The position numbers were made by a program, and so were the translations under genes. A stretch of 64,000 nt of DNA from Deltaproteobacteria bacterium (lineage in GTDB: Bacteria > Desulfobacterota > Desulfarculia > Adiutricales > Adiutricaceae). Below, piece after piece: positions 1 to 9,383 of this stretch (position 1 is the first letter of the stretch; each line of letters starts with the position of its first letter). Below the pieces are notes generated by a model. That model was not told where the DNA came from, ran no database searches, and saw only the letters and a program-made list of their open reading frames with translations. The stretch is taken from contig JAISMF010000077.1 in assembly GCA_031276865.1 (NCBI GenBank), forward strand, positions 18,350 to 82,349, read 5' to 3'.

Positions 1-1484
1 TCCGTGACTCTGAATTTTTTAAAATTCACCGCCGGAAAATCATCCGGGCCGGCCGCTCTTCAAAGAGCGTTTTTTTAGCTTTTTTCACCATTATAACAGG
101 ACGTCTTATGAAAGAAATTCCCGTTTTCCGTTAAATTTTTGTAAGACCCGAGGCTCCTGAACCGGAACGGACGGCGCTTTTCTTCCGGCCGCGCTTTTGA
201 AGCGGCTTTCATCCGACTTATAGCGAACTATAAAAAATATCGGAAAATTTATAACTTTTTCAAAGGCGAACCGGCGAATCATATCCAGCCCCTCGCCCCG
301 GCCGGCCTTACCGAAGGGAAAAGCGGTCGCGGACGAAAAACGCCGACGAAAGAAGAGGACTCGGACCTTCTTAAGTGTTCCTTTAGTCCCTTGAAGGAAA
401 AAACGAAGCGTGAAAAAGAAAATCACTCCCAGGGGATGTCATCCTCGAGGAAAACCTAAAGCGACGCGGGGAAACCCGTTTAAAGCTTTCTGATTTTAAA
501 TTTCAAAAAGGACTAAAAAAGCGGGAATACTAAGCGTCGGCGAAAAACCGGAAAAGTCCCGCCTGGCGGAGGCTGGTTTTTAAAGATCCCCCCGCGGCGG
601 GGAAGCTTAAAAAAACAGCCGCTGAACGCCTTCGGGCCGCCGACTCGGTTGAAAATGGCGAAGCGGAAGAGAGCGGAGGGCGGAAAACCGCGGCCCCCGC
701 GGCTTTAGAGAAGGACCATATCCCTTTCCGAAGTTTGCTAGTTTATACAGCAAGAATAAACGCCTGTCAAGCCTTTTTTCAAGAAAAAATCAAGGGCGTT
801 TTTCCCCTTTTTCGGCTCGAAGATCCCGTATTTATTGACTTTTTTCCCCAAATGGCCTTCGAGGCCCAAAACCGGGCCAAAATTATTTTTTCAAATTCAG
901 GCCCTTTTTTCGGACCCCGGCTGTCCGGAAAAATCCCCCGGCGGCGCCCCCCGGCGGACAAGGGAAAAAAGGGCGAATTTCCGAAAAAAATCCGCGGATA
1001 TCGACCGTTTCCGGAAGCGTCATCCAGATATGGTGGAAATCAGCCTTCAATTTTTCCGCTAACGTTTTAACCGCAGAAACTTTTTTTCGCGTCTATTCTA
1101 TTAAAGCACACTTTTTCCGAAAAAGGAACGATTCCATACTAGAATTTTTTTTCTTTCAAGCTTCGCCCGGAGCCTTTCCAACGCCTGGTTGTTTGGACGG
1201 ATCTTAAAACGACTTCACCCATCTTTTAAAAACCTCCTCCACAAATAGACGAAAAGCAGGGGCGCGGTCTTCATTTAGTGGAGACAGGTTCCCGCGTTTT
1301 TTTCAGCCGGTGTCGGTTTGTCTTCCGGAAAGTTTAAATATTTTCCCCCCCGTTCGTTTCGGCCCTCGCCCCCGATCGTTTCACCCCCTTTTTCGTTTAA
1401 GGCGGACGGTTCCCCCCCCTTCCGGCCCTCCTTAATCCGCGGCCCCCCGAAAACCGGCGGAGCCGGAAAGACCAACGGAAATGG
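1..1484. other. Gene-free stretch at window start
   Basis: I see no supportable gene here. The ORFs in the track are short, overlap one another on both strands and have low-complexity, Arg/Pro/Gly-rich or Phe/Lys-rich translations with no recognisable motif. The base composition alternates between A/T runs and GC-rich stretches, as in the other long spacers of this window. Confidence 0.6.
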
Positions 1485-1515
1485 AAAGGCCCGGCGCCCC
1501 GCGGGGGCCGGGCCT
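1485..1515 (-). terminator. Probable terminator of the cbiQ-cbiO operon
   Basis: A GC-rich inverted repeat (AGGCCCGGC...GCCGGGCCT) lies just beyond the stop codon of the minus-strand ATPase gene. Read on the minus strand the stem is followed by a short TTT. This suits a rho-independent terminator, although the U-tract is weak. Confidence 0.5.
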
Positions 1516-1557
1516 GTAAATACCGGAGGTTTTTAAAAACCCCCGCCGGAATCCGTC

Positions 1558-2229
1558 CTAGAAGAAGGCGGCCGACTCCTCGACCCGGCCATCCTCCATC
1601 ACCAGATAGCGGCAGCCGACATCGGTTAAAAAGTCTTTATCGTGGCTCACTATTAAAAGGGGAAGCATCAACTCGTTTAAGATCTTCACGAGCCGCGCGC
1701 TCACCTTTCGGTCCAGATAGGTGGTGGGCTCGTCTAAGATGAGCATCCTAGGCTTGAGAGCCAGGGCGGTCCCTAAGGCCACCAACCTTTTTTCGCCTCC
1801 GGAAAGATCGTGGGTGATCCGATCCCGAAAGTTTTTTATGTCCAGCCTCTCCAGAACCTCGTCCACCACCCGCGCGGCCTCCCTTCGCCCGAGACCCATG
1901 TTCAAAGGCCCGAAGGCTATGTCGTCGGCCACCGTGGGGCAGAAGAGCTGGTCGTCGGCGTCCTGGAAGACGAATCCCATGCGCGGCCGCGCCTTTTGAA
2001 AATCCCTCTCGCGGACGCGCGGCTCCCCGAAGATCTTAACCGCGCCGGAATCGGGGCGGATGAGGCCCATGATTATGGACAGGGTGGTGGTTTTGCCGCT
2101 CCCGTTGGACCCCACGAGCGCCACCCTTTCCCCGTCCTCCACTTTGAGATTCACCCCCTTTAAAACGGGAGGCCGGCCTTTGTAGGCGAAAGTCACGTCC
2201 ACAAGCTCGATCAAGGGCTCAGACGGCAT
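1558..2229 (-). CDS. cbiO: ECF/CbiO-type transporter ATP-binding protein
   Basis: This is the cytoplasmic ATPase of an energy-coupling-factor importer, the class that takes up cobalt, nickel or vitamins. The 223-residue protein shows a Walker A motif (GSNGSGKTT, about residues 40-48), a Q-loop (VFQDADDQLF) typical of CbiO proteins, the ABC signature LSGGEKR, Walker B MLILDEPT and the H-loop SHD. The length is slightly short for the family but all catalytic motifs are present. Its start overlaps the end of the upstream cbiQ-like gene by 11 bases, so the two are translationally coupled. No substrate-binding component (CbiM/CbiN or another S-component) is encoded nearby, so cobalt as substrate is inferred only from the cobalamin genes 1.9 kb away on the other strand. 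Confidence 0.9.
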   Translation of the reverse strand: MPSEPLIELVDVTFAYKGRPPVLKGVNLKVEDGERVALVGSNGSGKTTTLSIIMGLIRPDSGAVKIFGEPRVRERDFQKARPRMGFVFQDADDQLFCPTVADDIAFGPLNMGLGRREAARVVDEVLERLDIKNFRDRITHDLSGGEKRLVALGTALALKPRMLILDEPTTYLDRKVSARLVKILNELMLPLLIVSHDKDFLTDVGCRYLVMEDGRVEESAAFF

Positions 2230-2974
2230 CTCTGTACTCCACCATGAAGATAAGAAGGCACATCGTTATGACGAATAGCAAATCCGCCAAACCGAAACGT
2301 CGCTCGAACTTGATCCAGAAGCGCCCCCGGTAGCCCCGGCAGAGCATGGCCGCCAGCACCCGATCGGCCCGCTCGAAACCGCGCACCAGCAGCATGCCGC
2401 AGAGATTGGCGACGCTTTTAAGGGCGTGCCCGCTCACCCGCGCCCTGAAGCCCCTTATCCGCATGGCGTTGCGCAGGCGGCGGTACTCGTCTCCCACCAC
2501 TTGTATGTAGCGGGTCATAAGAAGCATCAGGGCTATCATCTTCTCCGGAACCCCCAGGGCCCTCGCCCCGGCGAGGAGGTCGTGGACCGAGGAGTCGCCT
2601 ATGATGGACGCCGCCCCCAGGGTTATGGCCAGGGCCTTCACGGAAACGACGATGGAGAGATCCACCCCCTCCCGGGTGAAGGCGAATCCCAGAACGCTTC
2701 CCGCCGGAACGCCCCCGGCGTAGGAGAAGGGAAGAAAGAGCCAGATGAAGATTAAAAAGACGTTCACCGCCAAGACCTTCCAAAGGCTCCCGGGGGAGAA
2801 GAGCTTCCCCGAGAAGGCGGCCAGGATGAGGGAACCGAAAAATCCGGCCGCCGCCCCCTCCCTGGTTTCAAGGATGGCGAGAAGCGCGGACCAGACCGCC
2901 AGGACCACCACCTTCAGTCTGGGGTCGACCGAGTTTATGAAAAACACCGAATTTTTCCGCTCCGTCCGTTCCAT
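2219..2974 (-). CDS. cbiQ: ECF/CbiQ-type transmembrane T-component
   Basis: This is the membrane coupling protein (EcfT) of an ECF importer, which links the ATPase to a substrate-capture subunit. The 251 residues contain several hydrophobic segments (near residues 25-60, 65-90, 105-125 and 225-247). Two arginine-glycine coupling motifs of the kind that contact the ATPases appear as MRIRGFR and LCRGYRGR in the cytoplasmic helices. The start has a good Shine-Dalgarno (GAGAGGGAG) just upstream. It is first in a two-gene minus-strand operon and overlaps the ATPase gene. The S-component is absent from the window, so the transporter must either use an unlinked one or have lost it. Calling it cobalt-specific is an inference. 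Confidence 0.85.
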   Translation of the reverse strand: MERTERKNSVFFINSVDPRLKVVVLAVWSALLAILETREGAAAGFFGSLILAAFSGKLFSPGSLWKVLAVNVFLIFIWLFLPFSYAGGVPAGSVLGFAFTREGVDLSIVVSVKALAITLGAASIIGDSSVHDLLAGARALGVPEKMIALMLLMTRYIQVVGDEYRRLRNAMRIRGFRARVSGHALKSVANLCGMLLVRGFERADRVLAAMLCRGYRGRFWIKFERRFGLADLLFVITMCLLIFMVEYRDAV

Positions 2975-4111
2975 GCTCCCTCTCCGGCGGGTCGCTCGTT
3001 TTCCGTTTTTACCGCCCCGCTTCGGTCGTTTTTTTGGCGCCTTCGTTCATCCTCAATTCGCTTGCCGCTTCGTTTTTTGGTTTACTCTAGTTCGCGAAAG
3101 CTCCTTTACGTCTTCTCCGCTTCGCTTTTCTCCGCTTCCGTCCCGTTTAGCTCCTCTCTTTTCGATTGCGTATATTTTAGGTTCCGTTCGATTCCGTTCG
3201 TTTACGTTTCGCCGCGTTTTCGGTGGCTTCATTATTTCAAGTTCCATCGCCGAGTCTTAGATTTTCATGGATATTATTAGAATTTCCTTGATATCTCTCG
3301 ATATTATTCAAAATTCGCCGCCCGCGCGAAAAATCCGTCATTTAAAAACTGATAGAGACGCTATACAAAATATGGAATTATTATAATTATTATATGGCAC
3401 ATAAAGTAGTGGGTTTCACATATTCAAATATCTCGGAGGTTTTCGCGGTCGCGTCAAAATTTCCGTTTTTCTTCGCTTTTCATCTATAGTCAAATGTTTT
3501 CATCACTTTATGTAGTATTACCTGTTTTTAAATATTTTATATATTTTTTTATTATTTTTATTAATTTTTATTTATTTTATATATATATCCTATTTTAGAC
3601 GCTTTTATAAACTTTTATTTAAAATTCATCGTCCGGGCCTTCCCGTCCAAACCGTCTCCCGAACCCGCCTCTAGCCCTCGCAAAACCCGCCTCAAGCCCG
3701 CTTTAGACTCCCCGAAAGCTCCCCTTAGAGTCTTCGAGGCGGCGAAAAGACGCAATCCAAGGGGGCGCCCCCCTCTTTTTGGAAGGGCGGAATCCGTTTC
3801 GTACGGATGGGGAGATGCTTAAGATTTACCACGAAAAGGCCGGAAAACAAAGAATTACTCCGCCCGGAGGGGGAGGCCCCCCATTTTTCCGGACTTTCGC
3901 GCCCGGGCCTTCCGGACTCGCCGCGGGAGGCGCCCGGAAGGGGGGCTGTCCCCGAATACCGTTGTTTTTAAAGGGCCCCTGTGCTATAAATTTCCCCAGT
4001 TTCCAGCCGCCGGAACTCCCCCGTCCGGGGATCTCCCTCCTCGTATTTTCACGCTCCCGCCGCTAAGGAGAATACCCCGACGCCAATCCGGGGCGCCTCC
4101 TCGAGGTCCCT
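2975..4111. other. AT-rich spacer between divergent cbiQ and cbiB
   Basis: About 1.1 kb with no convincing coding region. It contains a 144-base inverted-repeat element, listed separately, and A/T runs near 3530-3600. I looked for a cobalamin riboswitch ahead of cbiB and could not identify the conserved B12-box. Confidence 0.55.
3314..3457. repeat. Inverted-repeat element, family 3, copy 1
   Basis: The right end reads GGTTTTCGCGGTCGCGTCAA. A degenerate complementary left end (CGCCCGCGCGAAAAATCC) lies about 144 bases away. The interior contains GATAGAG followed by an ATACAAAATATGGA-like segment, which is also found inside the element at 25281. The shared ends, interior and length indicate a small non-autonomous mobile element (MITE-like). 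Confidence 0.5.
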
Positions 4112-5110
4112 ATGCCTCCCTTAGTCACCATTCTGGCCTTCATCAGCGACTGGATCATAGGAGATCCCCAGAACTGGCCGCACCCGGTCCGCTACATCGG
4201 AAAGCTCATCGACCTCGGGGAGGAGTTCGCCCGCCGAACCTTGAAGGCCCTCGGAAAGGAGAGCCCCCTGGCCTTCACCGTGGCCGGAGCGTTTTTGTGG
4301 GTCATGGTGGTGGGCGCGACCGCCGTCCTCGCGGGGCTCATCCTCCACCTCTCCTTCAAGGCGGGCCTGATAGTCTGGATCGTCTGCTCGGTCTATCTGG
4401 TCTTCGCTTTAATCTGCCTGAGGGATCTCTTAAACCACACCGCCCGGGTCGAGGAGCGGCTGCGGGCGGGGGATTTGGAGGGGGCCAGGGAGCGCCTCTC
4501 CTGGATCGTGGGTAGGGACACGGCGCCCCTGGACGCCGCGGGCGTCCGCCGGGCGGAAATCGAGACTCTGGCCGAAAACTTTTCCGACGGATTGGTGGCC
4601 CCCCTCTTCTACCTGGCCCTGGGCGGACCGATCTTAGGCTGGATCTACAAGGCCGCGAACACCCTGGACAGCATGGTGGGCTATCAAAACGAGAAGTACC
4701 TCCATCTGGGGAAGGTATCGGCCCGCCTGGACGACGTCTTGAACTTCCCGCCCTCCAGGCTCGCGGCCCTCCTTTTAGTCCTCGCGGCCCGTCTTTTGGG
4801 CCGGGATCACGAAGAGGCCCTGAAAACCTGGCGGGAGGAGGGCGGCCACCACTCCAGCCCCAACTCCGGCCAAACCGAGGCCGCCATGGCCGGGGCCTTG
4901 GGGATCTACCTGGGGGGCACCTACTCCTACCAGGGGGTGATCCATCCCAAACCCAAGCTCCACGGAAGCGGCCGGGAGGCGGACGGAGGCGACGTGGCCG
5001 CGGCCGAGGACATGGTGAAGGTGGGGACCATCCTGGCCCTCGCCGGGGCGCTGGCGGTGGAGACCCTCATCCTCCTCTTGCTAGGCGCCGCCGCCTGGAC
5101 GCCGGCCTGA
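4112..5110 (+). CDS. cbiB: Adenosylcobinamide-phosphate synthase (CbiB/CobD family)
   Basis: This membrane enzyme attaches the aminopropanol (phosphate) arm to adenosyl-cobyric acid late in cobalamin synthesis. The 332 residues carry the family's landmarks: an N-terminal DWIIGDPQNWPHPVR segment, WIVGRDT near the middle, ENFSDGLVAPLFY, and the C-terminal HSSPNSGQTEAAMAG. Hydrophobic stretches near residues 50-75, 80-100 and the extreme C-terminus are consistent with an integral membrane protein. The start is an ATG preceded by GAGGT. The next gene is the aminotransferase-like decarboxylase that makes the arm, so the pair forms a functional unit. Other cobalamin genes are not in the window. Confidence 0.93.
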   Translation: MPPLVTILAFISDWIIGDPQNWPHPVRYIGKLIDLGEEFARRTLKALGKESPLAFTVAGAFLWVMVVGATAVLAGLILHLSFKAGLIVWIVCSVYLVFALICLRDLLNHTARVEERLRAGDLEGARERLSWIVGRDTAPLDAAGVRRAEIETLAENFSDGLVAPLFYLALGGPILGWIYKAANTLDSMVGYQNEKYLHLGKVSARLDDVLNFPPSRLAALLLVLAARLLGRDHEEALKTWREEGGHHSSPNSGQTEAAMAGALGIYLGGTYSYQGVIHPKPKLHGSGREADGGDVAAAEDMVKVGTILALAGALAVETLILLLLGAAAWTPA

Positions 5111-5280
5111 GGCCCGGGCGCCTTTAAATTCCCCTTGAAACGCCAGGCCTGTAAATGGCGGGCGGCCCCTGGGCCGAAGACGCCCCGCCCTTTTTTCGCC
5201 TTGAGAAACGATTCCGCCGCCCCCCGGATGGAAAAACCCGTTCCTTTCACACGTCTTAAGCCAAACGCCGCCTTCATTCG

Positions 5281-5314
5281 GAGAGGCCGGCGGAAACCCG
5301 CCGGCCTCTCTTTT
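5281..5314 (+). terminator. Perfect hairpin with T-run between cbiB and cobD
   Basis: A perfect 13-bp stem with a 4-base loop (GAGAGGCCGGCGG AAAC CCGCCGGCCTCTC) is followed directly by TTTT. It has the form of a rho-independent terminator or attenuator. It lies inside the longest ORF of the downstream gene, which argues that this gene actually starts after the hairpin, at the TTG at 5327. Confidence 0.6.
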
Positions 5315-5326
5315 CAGGATCCCCAA

Positions 5327-6391
5327 TTGACCGCTCACATTCACGGCGGAAGAGTCTTCGAGGCCGCCCGGGAGCTTTCCCTTCCCTGGGAGGATATCCT
5401 GGACTTCTCCGCCAACATAAACCCCTTGGGACAGCCGCCGGGCTTGAAAGAGCGCCTCTTTTCCCAATTCGCCGCGACCGTCCACTACCCGGACATGTCG
5501 GCGGAGGGATTCACCCAGGCCGCGGCCGAAAAAAGCGGACTCCCTTTGGACTGCGTCTTCCCCGGGGCGGGCTCCACCCCCCACATAAGGATGCTCGCCC
5601 GCTTCTTTTCTCCGAAAAAACCCCTCATCCTGGCTCCGGCCTTCGCCGAGTACGCCGAGTCCCTGGTCGCCCGGGGGCTGCGGCCCGACTACGTCTACGC
5701 CCGGGAAAAGGACGGCTTTCTGCCGGTTTTGGCGATTTTAGACGAGATCCGAAAAAGGGAGCCGGATTTGATCTTTCTGGCCAACCCCGCCAACCCCACC
5801 GGGCGTTTGGTCCCCGAAGAGACGCTTCAAGGGCTCCTTTCCTACGGAACGGAGAAGAGGATCCCCGTCATCGTGGACGAGGCCTTCATCGACTTCACTT
5901 TCCGAAAATCCATGGAGGGGCTGGTGACCAAACACCCCCACCTCGTGGTCCTGCGCTCGCTCACCAAGGTCTTCGCGGTGCCGGGCCTAAGGCTCGCCTA
6001 TCTGGCCGCCTCCCCCGGGCTGGTTTCGGAGTTTAAAAGCCGGATGGAGCCCTGGCCCATAAACTTCATGGCGCTGGAGGCCGGCATATACTCTTTGGGA
6101 AAAGAGGACTTTATAAAGGAGACCCCGCTTAAGACCCGGGAGTACCGCGACGCTCTCGCGGACGTTTTAAAAACCATAGGCGATCTCACGCCCTCGGACG
6201 CGAACTTCGTTCTCGTCCGGACGGAACCCTCGAGGGGCCGGAGGATCCGGCGCGCCCTCTATCAAAAAGGGATCCTGGTCCGCGACGCCTCCAACTTCCA
6301 GGGCCTGGGGGAGGGCTACCTCAGATTCGCCGTGCGGCCCCCCAAAGAGACGGAGGTCTTGAAAAAGGCCTTAAGGGAAATCGATGCCTGA
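5327..6391 (+). CDS. cobD: Threonine-phosphate decarboxylase-like PLP enzyme (CobD/CobC)
   Basis: This is a class I/II aminotransferase-fold PLP enzyme. By similarity it decarboxylates L-threonine phosphate to (R)-1-amino-2-propanol phosphate for the cobinamide arm. Recognisable segments are HGG at the N-terminus, DFSANINPLG, the substrate segment NPANPTG, the VDEAFIDF acid pair, and the PLP-lysine segment LRSLTKVFAVPGLRLAY. The track ORF begins at 5135, but the first 64 residues resemble nothing in the family and are interrupted at DNA level by a perfect terminator-like hairpin. A TTG at 5327, preceded by AGGAT, places HGG at residues 6-8 and gives 354 residues, close to the usual length. 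It overlaps the downstream mutM by 8 bases. A HisC-type role is less likely given cbiB upstream. Confidence 0.85.
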   Translation: MTAHIHGGRVFEAARELSLPWEDILDFSANINPLGQPPGLKERLFSQFAATVHYPDMSAEGFTQAAAEKSGLPLDCVFPGAGSTPHIRMLARFFSPKKPLILAPAFAEYAESLVARGLRPDYVYAREKDGFLPVLAILDEIRKREPDLIFLANPANPTGRLVPEETLQGLLSYGTEKRIPVIVDEAFIDFTFRKSMEGLVTKHPHLVVLRSLTKVFAVPGLRLAYLAASPGLVSEFKSRMEPWPINFMALEAGIYSLGKEDFIKETPLKTREYRDALADVLKTIGDLTPSDANFVLVRTEPSRGRRIRRALYQKGILVRDASNFQGLGEGYLRFAVRPPKETEVLKKALREIDA

Positions 6392-7226
6392 GCTCCCCGA
6401 GGCCCAAACCACGGTCGACGATCTAAGGCTCCTTTTAGCGGGGCGAAGGATAAGGGACGTCCTGGTGAAGGATTCGGGCGTCCTGGGAGCCGGCACCGTT
6501 TCTCCGGAACGCTTCCGGGGCCGGGAGCTCCTAGCCCCCGAACGGCTGGGAAAGGCGGTTTTGCTCCCCGCCCGAGGATCCCTCTTCATCCTGGCCTCTT
6601 TAAGGATGACCGGGCAGTTTTTGAGCGGGCCGCTTCCGGAAAAAAACCCCCTGGAAAGCTTCCCCCGCCACGTCCGTCTAGCCTTGCGCCTGGAAAAGAA
6701 TTCTCCCCGGGAAAACCCCGCGGCCCTTTTTTTTCGGGACCAGCGAAAATTCGGGCGCCTCTATTTTTTCGACCGGGAGGGACTTTCCGCCTTTCTGGAA
6801 AAATCCGCCCCCGGCCCGGACGCCCTGACGATCGATCCCAAGGACTTCCACGAAAGGTTGAGCCGCGGCCGGGCCCCGGTGAAAAACCTGCTTTTACAGC
6901 AAAAACTCGTAAGCGGTCTGGGAAACATCTACGCGACCGAGGCCCTCTTCGCGGCCGGCATCTCTCCGGAGCGCCCCGGAAACGAGCTCTCCTTGAAAGA
7001 AAGCGCGCTTCTGTTGAAAAAAATAAAGGAGATCCTCTTAGAGGCGGTGAGCCTCAGGGGCTCCACGGTGAAGGATTACCGGGCCCCCTTGGGGCCCGGC
7101 TCCTATCAAACCCGCCACCAGGCCTACGGCAAGGCCGGGGAAAAGTGCCCCCTCTGCGGAAGGCCCTTTAAAAAGATCGCCTTAGGCGGCCGAGGCACGG
7201 TGTTTTGCCCCGGCTGCCAGAAATAG
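6384..7226 (+). CDS. mutM: Formamidopyrimidine-DNA glycosylase (Fpg/MutM)
   Basis: This is a base-excision repair enzyme that removes oxidised purines and nicks the abasic site. The 280-residue protein starts MPELPEAQTTV, which provides the catalytic N-terminal proline and adjacent glutamate. It has the LGKAVLL lysine segment, SLRMTGQF, the NIYATEALF helix of the H2TH domain, and a C-terminal zinc finger with four cysteines (CPLCG...FCPGCQ). HQAYGKAGEKC before the finger is typical. All recognised catalytic and metal residues are present. The start overlaps the cobD stop by 8 bases, so it is translationally coupled to the cobalamin genes, but no functional link is implied. Confidence 0.94.
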   Translation: MPELPEAQTTVDDLRLLLAGRRIRDVLVKDSGVLGAGTVSPERFRGRELLAPERLGKAVLLPARGSLFILASLRMTGQFLSGPLPEKNPLESFPRHVRLALRLEKNSPRENPAALFFRDQRKFGRLYFFDREGLSAFLEKSAPGPDALTIDPKDFHERLSRGRAPVKNLLLQQKLVSGLGNIYATEALFAAGISPERPGNELSLKESALLLKKIKEILLEAVSLRGSTVKDYRAPLGPGSYQTRHQAYGKAGEKCPLCGRPFKKIALGGRGTVFCPGCQK

Positions 7227-7509
7227 CCGGAGGGGAATTTTCTCCCCGCCCTGAAAACCCCGGCCTCTTGGAAGGCGGCCGCCCTGAAGCCGCCCGGCGC
7301 CCTTTCCTTTGGGCGGACCCACCTTCCCGGCGAAGTCTCCGCCTGAACGCCTTCTTTTTTTCGGCGGTCCTCCCCCCGCCCGCCGCCGCGCCCCCTCGGG
7401 CGGGGAATCCCTCCCGAAACGTTTCCTCCCGGCTTGGCCCGCAGAAGGGCTCTCCTCCATCGCGCCGGAGCTTTTCAAGGCCCCGGCCGCTTTAATTTCC
7501 GCCGCCATC

Positions 7510-8685
7510 ATGATCGTCCCCTCCCGCACCGGCCTCGAGGTCTTCCTCGCGCGCAACGCCCACCTCTACCGGGATAAAACCCTGGCCCTGTTCGCCAACC
7601 AGGCCTCGGTGGGTCCGGGTTACATCCACTCCCTCGCCTTTATCGACTCCGAGCTCCCGGGCTCCGTTATCAGGCTGTTCAGCCCCCAGCACGGCTTTTA
7701 CGGGGAGAAGCAGGACAACATGATCCCCTCGGCGCATTTCCGGATGCGAGACGGCCGCGACGTCTACTCCCTCTACGGGGAGACGCGCTCCCCCACGGAC
7801 GAGATGATGAAAGGCCTGGACGCCGTGGTGGCGGATCTCCAGGATGTGGGGACCCGGGTCTACACCTTCCAGCAGAGCCTGTCCCTTCTCTTGGAGAAGG
7901 CGGGGGAAACCGGAACCGAGATCGTAGTCCTCGACCGTCCCAACCCCATAGGCGGACTGGCGCGGGAAGGGAACCTCACGGATCCGGACTGCCTCTCCTT
8001 TGTGGGCCTCCACCCCCTACCCATGCGCCACGGCCTCACCATGGGGGAGCTGGCCTTGTACATGAACTCCAGGCTGAAAAAACCCGCCCGCTTAAGCGTC
8101 TCCCCCATGCTCAACTGGTGGCGGAAGTTCCACTTCTCCGACACCAAGCTTCCCTGGGTGGCGCCCTCCCCCAACATGCCGGATCCGGTCACGGCTCTTC
8201 TTTATCCCGGAACCGTCCTCTTCGAGGGCACCACCCTCTCCGAGGGCCGGGGCACCACCCAACCCTTCCGCTTGGTGGGGTCCCCCTTCATCGACTCGGC
8301 CGCTTTGAAAAAATACCTCGACGCCCAAAGCCCGCCCGGGGCGGTCTTCCGGGAGGTCTGTTTCGAGCCCTGTTTCAACAAACACGCCGGAAAGGTCTGC
8401 CGCGGGGTGGAGATCCACCCCGTCTCCCGCTCCTTTCAGCCCCTGCGGGCGGCCCTCACCATCCTGGAGGCCGTCTTGAGGCTCCACCCGAAGGAGAATA
8501 TCCTTATAGATCCCCCCTACGAGTACGACTACGAGCGGCGGCCCATAGACCTCATCCTGGGTCGAAAAAGCGTGTTCGACGCCCTGCGAAACGGGGAGAG
8601 CGCCTGGAAACTCTGCGAGGGCTTTCAAGACGAGGTGAGCGACTTCAACAAAATAATCAAGGATTTTCTCCTCTACCCCGACTAA
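7510..8685 (+). CDS. namZ: NamZ-type exo-beta-N-acetylmuramidase (DUF1343)
   Basis: The DUF1343/NamZ family removes terminal MurNAc from peptidoglycan fragments, a step in wall recycling. The chosen ATG gives 391 residues beginning at the conserved TGLEVFLARN segment. The track ORF start at 7309 adds 67 low-complexity residues with no homology. Family landmarks are FSPQHGFYGE, YSLYGETRSPTDEM, DLQDVGTRVYTF, LDRPNPIGG, MRHGLTMGELA, WVAPSPNMPDP and LSEGRGTTQPFRL. No signal peptide is visible from either start. That is unusual, because characterised members are secreted, so a cytoplasmic recycling role or a missed start is possible. It follows mutM by 283 bases and reads alone. Confidence 0.88.
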   Translation: MIVPSRTGLEVFLARNAHLYRDKTLALFANQASVGPGYIHSLAFIDSELPGSVIRLFSPQHGFYGEKQDNMIPSAHFRMRDGRDVYSLYGETRSPTDEMMKGLDAVVADLQDVGTRVYTFQQSLSLLLEKAGETGTEIVVLDRPNPIGGLAREGNLTDPDCLSFVGLHPLPMRHGLTMGELALYMNSRLKKPARLSVSPMLNWWRKFHFSDTKLPWVAPSPNMPDPVTALLYPGTVLFEGTTLSEGRGTTQPFRLVGSPFIDSAALKKYLDAQSPPGAVFREVCFEPCFNKHAGKVCRGVEIHPVSRSFQPLRAALTILEAVLRLHPKENILIDPPYEYDYERRPIDLILGRKSVFDALRNGESAWKLCEGFQDEVSDFNKIIKDFLLYPD

Positions 8686-9383
8686 GAGACATATATGGAA
8701 AGAAAAAAGGGTAAAGGGTTAAAGGGTTGAACGAGTAAAGGGCGAATGGATATGGGATTAATTAGGGATGAAGGGAATGAGCGAACGAGGAATAGGGAAA
8801 AAAAGAGAAAAAATGAAAACTTGATGAAATGGATTAAGAGGGAAAGAAAGAAGCGGGAAAGAGAAAAAACACCCCGAAACTGAAAGAATTATTTTTAACG
8901 GCGAGGCTCAGGGCGGGGAGGCGGATGATATAAACGCCCGGACGCTTCCCGCCTTAAGAAGCTCCCTCCCCTTAAACCTTTGCCTTTTCAGGAAGATTTC
9001 CGCCCGCGGGGGCGTTTCCTCCGAGGGGTTTTTCCGCCCGTAAAACCGTCGGCCTAGGCGCTCCGCCCGCTTTTCCAAACGTCATCCAGTCATATTCATA
9101 TTTTCATACGCGTCATGTTCGGCTATATCCAAAATAGCCCAGGGGCTTCAAGTCCCGAACCGAAGTTTCCGAAAAAAACTCAAAGGAAGAAACGCGCCCC
9201 CGAAGCGTCCCGGTGGCCGTTTTAAAGTTGCGGGAGAGGCGAAAGGCCGCGATTTTTCCGCTTTAGGCCCTAGGTTGTGTTACAATTATTTAAGGTTTTT
9301 TAAACCTGTAAATAAATATCCTTCGCGGGCAGCGAAACCGCCCCCGCGCCCGGCCCACATCAGGCGGACAGATAGGTGTAAAT
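8686..9383. other. Spacer before the hydrogenase-like sensor
   Basis: No gene is supported. It opens with a purine-rich stretch containing imperfect repeats of GGGTTAAA/GAGTAAAGGGC (about 8706-8745). A small hairpin AGGTTTTTTAAACCT with adjacent AT-rich sequence near 9291-9305, about 80 bases before the next start codon, is a plausible promoter/leader region, but no clear -35/-10 pair can be assigned. Confidence 0.5.

Noticed and set aside
3600-4111. Cobalamin riboswitch upstream of cbiB
   Set aside because: I could not find a B12-box or the conserved core, only GC-rich hairpins of no particular class.
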